Under the pieces are notes generated by a model that saw only the letters and a list, made by a program, of their open reading frames with translations, ran no database searches and was not told the DNA's origin. From NCBI GenBank assembly GCA_900766265.1, contig CAAFUS010000005.1:186001-250000 (forward strand): 64,000 nucleotides of DNA, read 5' to 3'. Positions 26,505 through 35,848 of this stretch are shown here, piece after piece. Every line of letters begins with the position of its first letter. Position 1 is the stretch's first letter. The stretch comes from Pseudomonadaceae bacterium. Lineage in GTDB: Bacteria; Pseudomonadota; Gammaproteobacteria; Pseudomonadales; Pseudomonadaceae. A program made the translations under genes and the position numbers.

Positions 26505-27419
26505 ATGACGATGAGCCTTTCCGAGCAAGTGCCCTCATTGACATCCCGCATCGCCAATCTGGCGCAGCGCCTCAAGCTGACCGGCAAGACGCCGCGTCTG
26601 GTGCTCGAGCGCGCGAGCCGATTGCAGTTCGCATTCGAACCCTTGCCCGAGCCGCAGCCGAACATCTTCTGGCATGAGGGCCCTCCTCTGCAGCATCTGG
26701 TCGACCTTCCGCGCGGCGCGCTGTCCGGCCCCGTGCAGGAAGACAAGGCTCGCGCACACCTGGCGCTCACCCGGCTGGTGACCAAGGTCAGCGAATTCCA
26801 TCCAGAGTTCGACCTCCGCCAGATCGACGGGCTGAGCGGACAGCCGCTCGACGGCCGAACCTACCCGACATTCGAAGCCTTCGCGGCAACGCCCGTCTGC
26901 CGCAAGGTCCGCATCATCAGTTATCGCGACTTCACCCGTGCCCTGACCCACGCATTGCCTCGCTTCGAGCAGAAGGAAACCATCCAGTTGCGCCAGGCGA
27001 GCTGGCTGGGCGAGCGTATCTACTGGGCAGGGGAACAGCATTCGGCCACCTTCGCCGCCGCCATTGCCTATGCCAGGCGCAGGGGGCTGGATACCGCCCT
27101 CCCGGCCGAGCTGACCGATTACCGGCTCGACCTGGCGGGCGTGCAGGCGTTGCAGGCGGCTTACCATGTACTGGCGATGCCGGCGAGCGCTTGGGACGAT
27201 CCGGTATTCGTCGGCCTGTTGCTCGACGGTCAGGTGCCTTACGCGCGGCTAACGCTGCTGCGCAACACCAGCAACTCGGAGCTGCTGCTGCTTGAAAAAG
27301 GCCATGTAGCGGCCAATGCGCTGGGTGAAGGATTGAAGCTCGCCGGCTCGCCGGACGCCATCACCTACCTCAAGAGCCTGCCGCAGATCACACGCTTCAG
27401 GCGAGGCAGCCCGCTGTAG
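26505..27419 (+). CDS. Conserved protein of unknown function (DUF6685-like)
   Basis: 304 residues, soluble, with no signal peptide or membrane helix. I do not recognise a catalytic motif; it resembles the uncharacterised DUF6685 group of pseudomonads, a weak assignment. GGAG precedes two closely spaced ATG codons (26505 and 26511). It ends 23 bases inside the end of the convergent heme oxygenase gene (27397-27419 is shared), so the two 3' ends overlap on opposite strands. Base use is like that of its neighbours, so it does not look recently acquired. Confidence 0.7.
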   Translation: MTMSLSEQVPSLTSRIANLAQRLKLTGKTPRLVLERASRLQFAFEPLPEPQPNIFWHEGPPLQHLVDLPRGALSGPVQEDKARAHLALTRLVTKVSEFHPEFDLRQIDGLSGQPLDGRTYPTFEAFAATPVCRKVRIISYRDFTRALTHALPRFEQKETIQLRQASWLGERIYWAGEQHSATFAAAIAYARRRGLDTALPAELTDYRLDLAGVQALQAAYHVLAMPASAWDDPVFVGLLLDGQVPYARLTLLRNTSNSELLLLEKGHVAANALGEGLKLAGSPDAITYLKSLPQITRFRRGSPL

Positions 27420-27960
27420 CCTCGCGCTGCAGCCTCGCTGCCTCCACGAACAACGCGAACGCTGCGCGCGCGCCCTCGACCATCTCCTCGAAGGGCAGAT
27501 CCTGCGCGGCGGTTTCGAGCCTGTCGAGAAAGCGCGGCCACAGCGGCTCATCGCTGCCCTGGCCGAGATACCCCAGCGGTAATCCGGCCTCCTGCGACTC
27601 GACGATGCGGCTCAATACCCGGGCGCCCAGCCGCGAGCCCTCCAGCACATAGGCGAAGCCCCAGCACCATGCCGCCGACACCGGCTGCGGCACCGGCAGG
27701 GGTTCGGGGACCGCTTCGCCCAGCTGCGCCAGATCGCGACGCAGCGCTTCTCGTCGGCGCCGCTCGAACCAATCCGGCATCAGCCTGAGGATACCGGCCC
27801 GCTCCAGCGCCGCTTCGGCCGGGATCACGGCGCGGGCATGGGCGAGTAGAAAATCGCGGTAGCCGGCCGAAGTGTCCAGGCGGAAATCACCGAATGCCCT
27901 ATCGACCTGCTCGTGCAGGCTCGAGGTGGCGGTTTTCAGGCGGCTACGCAAGGTCGCCAT
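27397..27960 (-). CDS. bphO: Biliverdin-producing heme oxygenase BphO
   Basis: Cleaves heme to biliverdin, the chromophore of the bacteriophytochrome encoded three genes upstream. 187 residues, all-helical, with the proximal heme ligand His16 in SSLHEQV and the distal helix near WCWGFAYVLEGSRLGARVL, where the Gly-rich turn is expected. The ATG at 27960 gives the family start and overlaps the hybrid kinase gene by 17 bases, so it is translationally coupled. Placement at the end of the bphP operon supports the assignment. It overlaps the convergent 26505 gene by 23 bases. Confidence 0.92.
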   Translation of the reverse strand: MATLRSRLKTATSSLHEQVDRAFGDFRLDTSAGYRDFLLAHARAVIPAEAALERAGILRLMPDWFERRRREALRRDLAQLGEAVPEPLPVPQPVSAAWCWGFAYVLEGSRLGARVLSRIVESQEAGLPLGYLGQGSDEPLWPRFLDRLETAAQDLPFEEMVEGARAAFALFVEAARLQREATAGCLA

Positions 27961-30364
27961 GACGGCACCTGTCGGCCAGGTTGATGGCGCTGACGACTTT
28001 CTCCGCCAGGTCCTGCTCTCGGAACGGCTTCTGGATGACAAGGGCGTCGCCCATGCCGAACTCGCCCAGTTCGGCGTAGCCGGTGATGAACACCACCGGC
28101 AACCCCGGATACCGCGCCCGAACCGCCCGTGCGAGCTCCCCACCGTTCATGCCCGGCATGGCGAAATCCGCCACCAGCAGGTCGACCGCGCTATCCTGCT
28201 CGAGCTGCCCTAGCGCCTTGCGACCACTGTCCACCTCGATGACCCGGAACCCCAGGTCGCTCAACATCAGAGAGGTCACTTCGCGCACCCCGGCATCGTC
28301 ATCGACCAGCAGAATGGTCCGCTGTACACCGTCGAGGGTCGCCGTCGCACTGCTCTGGCGGGTCGAGCGCGACGGAGGCCTCGGAGCGCTGACCCGGGGC
28401 AGGAATACTTTGACCGTGGTCCCGACATCAACCCGGGTTTCGATCCTCGCGCCGCCACCGGACTGCTTGGCGAAACCGAACACCTGGGCCAGGCCCAGTC
28501 CCGACCCCTTGCCCACTTCCTTGGTGGTAAAGAACGGCTCGAACGCCTTGGCGAGCACCTCGTCGCTCATGCCGCTACCAGAATCCTTCACCGATAGCAC
28601 CACGTATTCGCCCGGCTCCGGATCCTCAGCGCGCAGGGGTGGCGTGTCGACCACCACGTTGTCGGTGCCAAGCACCAGCAGACCGCCGCCGCCCATGGCG
28701 TCGCGCGCATTGATCGCTAGGTTGAGGATGATCAGTTCGATCTGCGTCGGGTCGACCAACGCATGCCAGAGGCCTGCACAGGTATCGGTCTCGATCGTGA
28801 CGCTGCCGCCGAGCGTGCTGTGCAGCAGGTCGAGCATGCCCACCACGGTATCGTTCAGGTCCACCGACTTGGGCGCCAGCTGCTGACGCCGAGAAAAGGC
28901 CAGGAGCTGGCCGGTCAGCTTGGCGCCCCGCTCCCCGGCTTCGCGGATGTTCTGCAGGCGTTGCAGTGACTTGGCCAAAACCGTGCCCTGCTCCAGATCC
29001 CGGGAAAGGAAGCTCGCGCTGGTCAGGATCACCGTGAGGAGGTTGTTGAAGTCATGGGCGAGCCCGGCGGTAAGCTGGCCAACCGCTTCGAGGCGCTGCA
29101 TCTGCTGCAGTGTCGCCTCGACCCGCTCGCGCTCCTTGATCTGCTCGACCAGTTGCCGATTCGCCGCGGCGAGCTTGTCCACCGCGGCGATTTCCCCCGT
29201 GATGTCCCGCGCCGCGGCATACATCATTCCGGCTTCGGGCACAGCGGTCCAGGACAGCCAGTGATAACTGCCATCGGCATGGCGCATGCGGTTGACGAAG
29301 CGATTGGTCGCCTGCCCGTGCTTGAGGCTTTCGGTTTCTTCGAGCGTGGTGCTGTAGTCGTCGGGGTGCACCAAAGTCCACAGCGACGCCTTCATCAACT
29401 GCTCGCGCGGCCAGCCCAAGGTGTCCTCCCAGGCAGGGTTGAGCGCTACCGGCTCGCTGTCCAGCCGCGTCACGGCAAGCAGATCCCTGGACAGCTCCCA
29501 GGTCCGATCGCGCTCGCGCGTGCGCTCTTCGACCCTCTCGCCGAGGGTCTCGTTGAGCCGCTCGAGGGATTCGGTAGCCAGCTTCTGAGGCGTGATGTCC
29601 ATCATCACGCCGATGAAGCGCTTGCAGACACCGTCTTCGAAGAAGGACTGTCCGCGGGTTTCGATCCAGCGCAACTGCCCGTCTTCGAGCAGCACGCGGT
29701 ATTCGGCGCTGTATTCGTTGTCGTTTTGCGGGCTGGTCGCCCGGCGCACGTCGTCATACAGACGCTGCAGGTCGTCGGGGTGCAGCCGCCGTTTGAAGAT
29801 TCCCAGGCCGACCTCGGCCTCCGGCGACAGCCCAAACATGGCCTTGCAGCGGTTATCCCAGATCAGCCGGCGCGCCTGCGGCTCGTAGTCCCACATCCCT
29901 AAGCGAGCCGCATCGATCGCCAGACGCGCCCGCACCTCTACTTCCTGCAACGCCTCCTCGGCCCGTAGCCGACCACGGCGCTCGCTCACCTCCGACAACG
30001 CTCGCTGCACGGCCTTGGGCAAAAAAACAAGGTTTTGCTTGAGCACGTAGTCGATCGCGCCCGAGCGCATCATGTCCACCGCATGCTCTTCGCCGAACAC
30101 GCCGGAGAGGAAGATGAACGGGGTCTTGGGGGCAAGGCGCTGCGCCTCCTGCAGCGCCAAGGCACCCGAAAAGCCGGGCAGGATGAAGTCAGACAGGATC
30201 AGGTCGAAGCTGCGGCGCTCCAGCGCATCGATAACGCCGGCGCGATCGAAGACCACCGTGGGATCGACGCGGTAGCCGCTGCGTTCCAGGGTCAGAAGCG
30301 CCAGCTCGGCGTCGTGCGGACTGTCTTCTACGAACAGCAGGCTTATGTTCTTTGACGCTGGCAT
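27944..30364 (-). CDS. Hybrid histidine kinase REC-PAS-PAS-HisKA-HATPase-REC
   Basis: 806 residues. N-terminal receiver with phosphoacceptor Asp59 (LILSDFILPG), two PAS domains (about 150-265 and 290-415, each ending in the DIT motif), a HisKA dimer with His437 in GLAHDFNNLL, the ATPase N, G1, F and G2 boxes (NLAINARDAM, DSGSGMS, FEPFFTTK, GSGLGLA), and a C-terminal receiver with Asp733 (LLVADFAMPG). No membrane segment: a soluble kinase. It is the third gene of the phytochrome operon. The receiver at its N-terminus could accept phosphate from BphP and steer its own kinase; this is inference. Start chosen by the family-like start MPASKNISLLFVED. Confidence 0.9.
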   Translation of the reverse strand: MPASKNISLLFVEDSPHDAELALLTLERSGYRVDPTVVFDRAGVIDALERRSFDLILSDFILPGFSGALALQEAQRLAPKTPFIFLSGVFGEEHAVDMMRSGAIDYVLKQNLVFLPKAVQRALSEVSERRGRLRAEEALQEVEVRARLAIDAARLGMWDYEPQARRLIWDNRCKAMFGLSPEAEVGLGIFKRRLHPDDLQRLYDDVRRATSPQNDNEYSAEYRVLLEDGQLRWIETRGQSFFEDGVCKRFIGVMMDITPQKLATESLERLNETLGERVEERTRERDRTWELSRDLLAVTRLDSEPVALNPAWEDTLGWPREQLMKASLWTLVHPDDYSTTLEETESLKHGQATNRFVNRMRHADGSYHWLSWTAVPEAGMMYAAARDITGEIAAVDKLAAANRQLVEQIKERERVEATLQQMQRLEAVGQLTAGLAHDFNNLLTVILTSASFLSRDLEQGTVLAKSLQRLQNIREAGERGAKLTGQLLAFSRRQQLAPKSVDLNDTVVGMLDLLHSTLGGSVTIETDTCAGLWHALVDPTQIELIILNLAINARDAMGGGGLLVLGTDNVVVDTPPLRAEDPEPGEYVVLSVKDSGSGMSDEVLAKAFEPFFTTKEVGKGSGLGLAQVFGFAKQSGGGARIETRVDVGTTVKVFLPRVSAPRPPSRSTRQSSATATLDGVQRTILLVDDDAGVREVTSLMLSDLGFRVIEVDSGRKALGQLEQDSAVDLLVADFAMPGMNGGELARAVRARYPGLPVVFITGYAELGEFGMGDALVIQKPFREQDLAEKVVSAINLADRCRHGDLA

Positions 30365-30451
30365 GGCTATCCCGCCGACAGAGGGCCATTCGGGTTCCGC
30401 GGCACAGGCGGCCGGGCGTTGAACGAGCACGCGCGAGGTCTCATCCCTCGC

Positions 30452-30925
30452 TCACTCCGGATCGCGATCACCGCGGCGGCGCTGTGCACGCAGCGAACCT
30501 GGCGGCGGCTCGTTCAGAACGGCCCAGAAAATACCGAGATCGGAGATTGCCGAGACGAAGTCCCGGAACTCGACAGGCTTGACCACATAAGCGTTCACAC
30601 CGAGCGAGTACGCCCTGGCCAGGTCCGGCTCCTCCCGCGAGGAGGTCAGCATGACCACCGGAATGCTGCGAAGATCCGGCGTCTCACGCACGATCTTGAG
30701 CACTTCCAGTCCGTCGACCTTGGGCAATTTCAGGTCCAGCAGCAGGACGGCGGGGTTGCCGCCCTGGCGATTGACGTAGTCTCCCTTGCGCTGAAGATAG
30801 TCCAGCGCTTCGGCGCCGTCGCGCAGTACGACCACCTCGTTGGCCAACTGGCTCCGCTCGAGCGCAACGAGCGTCAGCTCGAGGTCGTGCGGGTTGTCTT
30901 CCACCAGAAGAATGGGTTTGAGCAT
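30452..30925 (-). CDS. Rcp1-like single-domain response regulator
   Basis: 157-residue receiver without an output domain. Acidic pocket EDN near residue 9-11, phosphoacceptor Asp64 (LLLDLKLPKVDG), Thr/Ser in MLTSS and Lys116 in VVKPVEF. The extended alpha4-beta5 region and length match the Rcp1 type that pairs with phytochrome kinases. It begins 13 bases after the bphP stop, so the two are co-transcribed and BphP is the probable phosphodonor. The downstream target is unknown; the adjacent hybrid kinase is a candidate. Confidence 0.92.
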   Translation of the reverse strand: MLKPILLVEDNPHDLELTLVALERSQLANEVVVLRDGAEALDYLQRKGDYVNRQGGNPAVLLLDLKLPKVDGLEVLKIVRETPDLRSIPVVMLTSSREEPDLARAYSLGVNAYVVKPVEFRDFVSAISDLGIFWAVLNEPPPGSLRAQRRRGDRDPE

Positions 30926-30938
30926 TGATGCCTGGATC

Positions 30939-33197
30939 CTAAATGAGGGAGGTGTAAGTGAGCTTGGGGAGCGCGAAAAAAAAGGTCGCCCCCTCATCCA
31001 GTTGTCCGTCGGCCCAGACGCGCCCGTCATGCCGTTCGACGATGCGCCGGACACTGGCAAGACCGATACCGGTGCCTTCGAATTCTTCCATCCGGTGCAA
31101 GCGCTGGAATACGCCGAACAGCTTGTTGGCGTATTGCATGTTGAAGCCCACGCCGTTGTCGCGCACATAGACGATGACCTCGTCGGCACGCTCCTCGGCG
31201 CCGATTTCGATCACCGCCTGCTCGCGCGTACGGCTGTACTTGATGGCATTGGAAATCAGGTTGCGCAGAGCCAGATGGATGAAGGCCGCGTCGGCCACCA
31301 CCACCGGCATTGGTTGCAGGTGCCATTCGATGTGGCGACCTTCGTAATCGGGCGCCATTTCATGGCGGATGGATTCCACCAGCGCGCCGAGGTTCACGTC
31401 CGACAGCCGGAGCGCCGCCCTGCCCATCTGCGAAAAGCTGAGCAGATTGTCTACCAGAGTACCGGCAAAACGCGCCGCATCGCCGATGTTGTCGAGAAAG
31501 CGAATGCCCCGCTCGGAAAGCTTGGAACCCTCCATTTCGCCCAGCAGCTCCGCGTAACCCGCGATATGGCGCAAGGGTGCTCGCAGGTCGTGGGAGACAC
31601 TGTAGGAAAAGGCTTCCAGTTCCTTGTTGCTTTTCTTGAGCTCGCCGGCCAGCTGCGCCATTTCTTCAGCCTTGCGCAACACGATACCGAGCACCGCGTT
31701 GCGCAGCTCAAGCGAGGCGTCGATCTCGGCCTGGTCCCACGGCGAGGAAAACCCACGCACCACCTCCTGCCAGCGCTCGAAACTGTGCCGCGGACTCAGC
31801 GCCCCGCTCTGCTGGTCGATCTGTTTTTCCGGTTGTCCGGCCCATTCGACCGTCTTGACCTGCTCGGGGCGAAACCAGATCAGGTAATGCGGATGCAGGC
31901 GCGAGATGGAAACCGCCAGCACACCAGCGGCATGCTGGGAGAGCCCAACCAGCTCCGGAACGTCGCGCTGCAGGCTATCGGTATGGAAGACGACCTGGTC
32001 GCGCTTGTGGCTTAACCACCGGGCAAGCGCATGAATGTCGTTTGGGGGCGGCGTCTGGCCGACCACCTCGCATACCTCGCCGGAGAGGATCGCGGCGCCG
32101 TTCGCCTGGGCGAAGCCGAGCACCACGTCGGCCATGCTCGTAAAGCCTTCGACCACGCTGTCGCGGTCGGCCATACCTGCCAGCAGATGAACGATCTGTC
32201 GACGCAGCTCCAGTTTTCGCTCGGCCAGGTAATGCACTTCCTTGGCCTCGATCTGCAGGGCCAGGACGCGTCCGAGCAGTTCGCAAGCCGTGCGGGTATG
32301 GAAGCCGACCTGACGGGGCTGGGCATCATGGCAGGAGATCAACCCCCAGAGCCTGCCCTCGATGACGATCGAAATCGACATCGAGGCCAGCGTGCCCATG
32401 TTCTTCATGTATTGCAGGTGCACTGGCGAGACGCTGCGCAGCGAGGCGAAACTGAGGTCCAGCGGCTCGCCGCTGCGGGGGTTGACGGCCGGCACGATGG
32501 GTGACGGCTCGTAATGGGCATTTTGGATCACCCGGATAAGGTTGGTGCAGTAGAGCTGGCGCGCCTGAGCGGGAATGTCGGAGGCAGGGAAACACAGCCC
32601 CCGATACCTGGGATAGCCCTCATCGGCCTCCTCGGCGAGCACCAGCCCGTTGCCTTGGGCATCGAAGCGGTAGGCCTTGACCCGGCCGAAGCCGGTGATC
32701 CGCTTGACCTCCCGAACCGCCAGTTCGCACAGCGCGGTAATGCCCTGGGCCTTGTGCAGCTGCAGGACGAAAGTGCGCATCAGAGGGTACAGGTCGTCAT
32801 ACGCCTGCCCCGCATTGCCGGCGGGCTCGAATTCGACGATCAACTGGCCCTTGTAGCGGTGCGCCATCAGGGCCAAGGCTTCGCTCTGCTTGCCGTCCAG
32901 CAGCAAGGTTACGTCGCTCAGGTGGAAGGGATTATTGTCGCCCTCCGCCAGCGTGCCCAGACGCTCACCGATATCGCGACCGGGGATAAGATCTTCCAGA
33001 CGGCTGCCGAGCAGCGAGTGCACGTCCTTACCCAGCCACTGCTCCACATTCACGCTCGCCTGAACGACGCGCAATTCCGGCTCGCTCAGCACAAAGAGAA
33101 AGCCATGGGGCTGAACGCTCCCGGGAATGTGAATCGGCTCGTTGGCGCAGTTGGCAACGGCCTCTGCAAGGAAGGACTGATCTGCGGTGGCGGCCAA
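30939..33197 (-). CDS. bphP: Bacteriophytochrome photoreceptor histidine kinase
   Basis: Red/far-red light sensor kinase, 752 residues. PAS domain with the biliverdin-binding Cys17 in VANCANEPIHIPG, GAF domain with PASDIPAQARQLY, PHY domain with the tongue motif PRHSF, then HisKA with His536 (SVSHDLRAPLRH) and an HATPase domain (NLISNAIKYS, DNGVGFN, GIGLA). The TTG at 33197 is chosen as start because TAAGGAGA stands just upstream and it puts the chromophore Cys at the usual distance from the N-terminus; the frame is open further but no family sequence lies there. First gene of the bphP-regulator-hybrid kinase-bphO operon. Confidence 0.95.
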   Translation of the reverse strand: MAATADQSFLAEAVANCANEPIHIPGSVQPHGFLFVLSEPELRVVQASVNVEQWLGKDVHSLLGSRLEDLIPGRDIGERLGTLAEGDNNPFHLSDVTLLLDGKQSEALALMAHRYKGQLIVEFEPAGNAGQAYDDLYPLMRTFVLQLHKAQGITALCELAVREVKRITGFGRVKAYRFDAQGNGLVLAEEADEGYPRYRGLCFPASDIPAQARQLYCTNLIRVIQNAHYEPSPIVPAVNPRSGEPLDLSFASLRSVSPVHLQYMKNMGTLASMSISIVIEGRLWGLISCHDAQPRQVGFHTRTACELLGRVLALQIEAKEVHYLAERKLELRRQIVHLLAGMADRDSVVEGFTSMADVVLGFAQANGAAILSGEVCEVVGQTPPPNDIHALARWLSHKRDQVVFHTDSLQRDVPELVGLSQHAAGVLAVSISRLHPHYLIWFRPEQVKTVEWAGQPEKQIDQQSGALSPRHSFERWQEVVRGFSSPWDQAEIDASLELRNAVLGIVLRKAEEMAQLAGELKKSNKELEAFSYSVSHDLRAPLRHIAGYAELLGEMEGSKLSERGIRFLDNIGDAARFAGTLVDNLLSFSQMGRAALRLSDVNLGALVESIRHEMAPDYEGRHIEWHLQPMPVVVADAAFIHLALRNLISNAIKYSRTREQAVIEIGAEERADEVIVYVRDNGVGFNMQYANKLFGVFQRLHRMEEFEGTGIGLASVRRIVERHDGRVWADGQLDEGATFFFALPKLTYTSLI

Positions 33198-33461
33198 GGG
33201 CCTCTCCTTAGGAGACGAACCAGCCCGATGAGCATCGAGAGAGCGCGACTCTTGTCTACAGGCAGGGCCAGCGAGTGCTGGATGAAACGTCGGTGTCGAT
33301 CGGGACACCTTCAAACCGCCGATTACTTTACAGCTACACTCGGACTCCCGCCACCGCGAGCGGTCGGTACGGCAGCCACATCCGTTTACAGATCCCTGCG
33401 AACCGATCGCCCGATCAACCGCTCTGAGACGGATCATTCACCCCACTCACGAGGCCCCACG

Positions 33462-34460
33462 ATGCGCGTCCTGCCGAGTATCACCGCCCTCTGCGCCCTG
33501 ACCCTGGCCATGTCTGCCCATGCCGAACCGGCTCGTTTCGGCGAGCGGCTGGAGGGTTTCGAGTATCCACACCCCAGCCAGATCTTCGCTTTCGACTCCC
33601 AGGGCCAGCGCCTTGAAATGAGCTACATGGACATCGCGCCGGTAGGCGAGGCCAACGGCAGGACCTTCGTGCTGATGCACGGCAAGAATTTCTGCGGGGC
33701 CACCTGGGAAGGCACCATCGAGGCGCTGACCCACGCCGGCTATAGGGTCGTCGTACCAGACCAGGTGGGCTTCTGCAGATCCAGCAAACCGGAAAACTAT
33801 CACTACAGTTTCCACCAGCTGGCCTACAACACCCAGGGGCTGATGGCGCACCTGGGTATCGACCGCTACGCCCTGATGGGTCATTCGATGGGCGGCATGC
33901 TCGCCATGCGCCACGCCCTGACCTACCCGAGCCGTGTCGAGCAGCTGGTACTGGTCAACCCCATTGGTCTGGAAGACTGGAAAGCCAAGGGCGTGCCGTA
34001 CCGGCCGGTGGACGCGTGGTATGCGCAGGAGCTTAAAACCAGCGCCGAAGGGATTCGACGCTATCAGCAAAGCACCTACTACGCGGGCGAGTGGCGCCCG
34101 GAGTACGATCGCTGGGTCATCATGCAGGAGGGCCTGTTCCAAGGCGAAGGCAAGAAAAGGGTCGCCTGGAACTCGGCCCTGACCTACGACATGATCTTCA
34201 CCCAGCCAGTCGTCTACGAGCTCGACCGTATCCAGGCCCCGACACTGCTGATGATCGGCAACCAGGACAACACGGCGATCGGTAAGGATGCCGCGGCCGA
34301 GTCGGTCAGAGCGACGCTGGGTGATTACAGCCAGCTGGGGCCTCAGACGGCCAAACGCATTCCGAACGCCAAGCTGGTGACCTTCGAAGACCTGGGTCAT
34401 TCACCCCAGATCCAGGACCCCGAGCGCTTCCATGAGCAGTTGCTTAAGGCGCTGCGCTAG
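33462..34460 (+). CDS. Exported alpha/beta hydrolase
   Basis: 332 residues with a signal peptide (cleavage near MSAHAEP, residue 21). The alpha/beta hydrolase core shows the oxyanion region VLMHGKNF, the nucleophile elbow GHSMGG, the acid in IGNQDNTA and the His in EDLGHSPQ. Likely a periplasmic esterase or lipase-like enzyme; substrate unknown. Divergent from bphP across a 264-base gap holding both promoters, so light control of this gene is conceivable but unproven. Confidence 0.88.
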   Translation: MRVLPSITALCALTLAMSAHAEPARFGERLEGFEYPHPSQIFAFDSQGQRLEMSYMDIAPVGEANGRTFVLMHGKNFCGATWEGTIEALTHAGYRVVVPDQVGFCRSSKPENYHYSFHQLAYNTQGLMAHLGIDRYALMGHSMGGMLAMRHALTYPSRVEQLVLVNPIGLEDWKAKGVPYRPVDAWYAQELKTSAEGIRRYQQSTYYAGEWRPEYDRWVIMQEGLFQGEGKKRVAWNSALTYDMIFTQPVVYELDRIQAPTLLMIGNQDNTAIGKDAAAESVRATLGDYSQLGPQTAKRIPNAKLVTFEDLGHSPQIQDPERFHEQLLKALR

Positions 34461-34603
34461 GCTCGCTGGCCGTCCGGCGGTGACAGTCGAGACGCCCGAG
34501 CACCGCAACGGACGCCTCGCCCTCAGCGCCCTCAGCGCGCTCGAGCAGCTCGCCCACCGTGCCCTGTGTAACCGTCATGATCGGCTTCAGTGAGCGAGAC
34601 GTA

Positions 34604-34855
34604 TCAGGCCGTCGCCTGCTCGAGCCAACCGAGCAGGCAAATGGCCTCGTCGCTGCTCGAACCACAGACCACAGGGTCGGCCTGAAACGCAGCGCAGACC
34701 GCGGGGCGCTCCGGCTGACCGAACAGCTCGCAGAGATTCTGACTGGAAAGATGTGGGCAACGCACCCCCGCCGGCTTCCCGTTCGGCAGCCCGGGGATCG
34801 GCGACGAGATTGAAGGGGCGATGCAACAGGCACCGCAACCAGCGCGGCAATTCAT
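34604..34855 (-). CDS. YkgJ family cysteine cluster protein
   Basis: 83-residue protein with eight or more cysteines in the YkgJ pattern: CRAGCGACC at the N-terminus, a central CPHLSSQNLC and a C-terminal CAAFQADPVVC and C. These proteins are thought to bind zinc or an iron-sulfur cluster; the function is unknown. The motif order is complete, and the start is at the first Met of the family sequence MNCRAGCGACC. Confidence 0.88.
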   Translation of the reverse strand: MNCRAGCGACCIAPSISSPIPGLPNGKPAGVRCPHLSSQNLCELFGQPERPAVCAAFQADPVVCGSSSDEAICLLGWLEQATA

Positions 34856-35168
34856 GCGGGAAAATCCGGGAAATCTAGAGGCCGCGATGATAATTGCCGC
34901 TGCCTGAAAGAGCCAGACAGTGCCGCCTGTAGCCTATTTGGAAGCGTTCGGGCCGCTTGTTCGCAGCGGCAGAACCACGGGCCGGAGCCTGGCACTGACC
35001 TGCAACGAACCGCTGTGAGGACGGAGAGGTCCTAGATAGAAGCGGTTTTGCGCCTGGCTCGATTCGCAGGCCCCGCCGACTCAAGATTGAGCCCGACGCG
35101 CCCTGGCCCGCGCAGACGGCGGCCGTATCCGAGCCAAACGGGCCATGGACCGTACAAAGGACGCGATC
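34856..35168. other. Intergenic region without recognised content
   Basis: 313 bases between the divergent YkgJ-like and exonuclease genes. It should contain both promoters. I see no RNA gene, clear hairpin, repeat or convincing -35/-10 pair in it. Confidence 0.5.
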
Positions 35169-35798
35169 ATGAAGCTTTGGCTGGTGATAGACCTGGAGGC
35201 CACCACCGAGGAAGGAGGTTGGCCACTCAAGGAGATGGAAGTCATCGAGATAGGCGCCAGTCTGGTCGATGAAAACGGGCGAGAAACCGATCACTTCCAA
35301 CGGTTCGTGAAACCCGTACGACGACCACTCCTGACCGCTTTCTGCCAGGAGCTGACGCACATCACCCAGGCGCAGGTCGACTCCGCCCAGAGCTTTCCCG
35401 TCGTATGGTCAGCGTTCGAACGCTGGCTTAAGGCCAACTTCACCCATCTGTGCGGATGGACGAGCTGGGGAGACTACGACCGCCTGCAACTGCAGCAGGA
35501 ATGGACCCAGCATGGACTGCACAGCGCCCTGAACGGGACGACGCATCTGAACCTGAAGCAATGCTTCGCCCGGGTGAGGCAACTGCATCGCCCCGTAGGG
35601 CTGCAAGCTGCGTTGCAACTGGCGGGCTACCAGTTCAGCGGGCAACAGCATCGCGCACTGGAAGATGCTCGCAACACTGCGCGGCTGTTGCCGCTCGTGC
35701 TTCCGATCGCCGCGCACACTCCGACCGAGGGCCTTCCACCGATCGAGACGTCGGGTGGCATCAACAACCTGACCTTGAGACCGGATGACGGCCTGTAA
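35169..35798 (+). CDS. DEDDh 3'-5' exonuclease domain protein
   Basis: 209 residues of the RNase T/ERI-1-like exonuclease family. Motif I is VIDLEAT with its Asp-Glu pair, motif II is around TSWGDYDRLQL, and motif III is the HRALEDARNTARL block with His and Asp. The ATG at 35169 has AAAGGA seven bases upstream, better than the in-frame ATG at 35145. Could process RNA or short DNA; the natural substrate is unknown. 50 bases before ppnP. Confidence 0.85.
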   Translation: MKLWLVIDLEATTEEGGWPLKEMEVIEIGASLVDENGRETDHFQRFVKPVRRPLLTAFCQELTHITQAQVDSAQSFPVVWSAFERWLKANFTHLCGWTSWGDYDRLQLQQEWTQHGLHSALNGTTHLNLKQCFARVRQLHRPVGLQAALQLAGYQFSGQQHRALEDARNTARLLPLVLPIAAHTPTEGLPPIETSGGINNLTLRPDDGL

Positions 35799-35848
35799 GC
35801 GCTTCGGCATACTGAAGCACGCGTTCAGCTCTTCACAAGGAAACCCGG

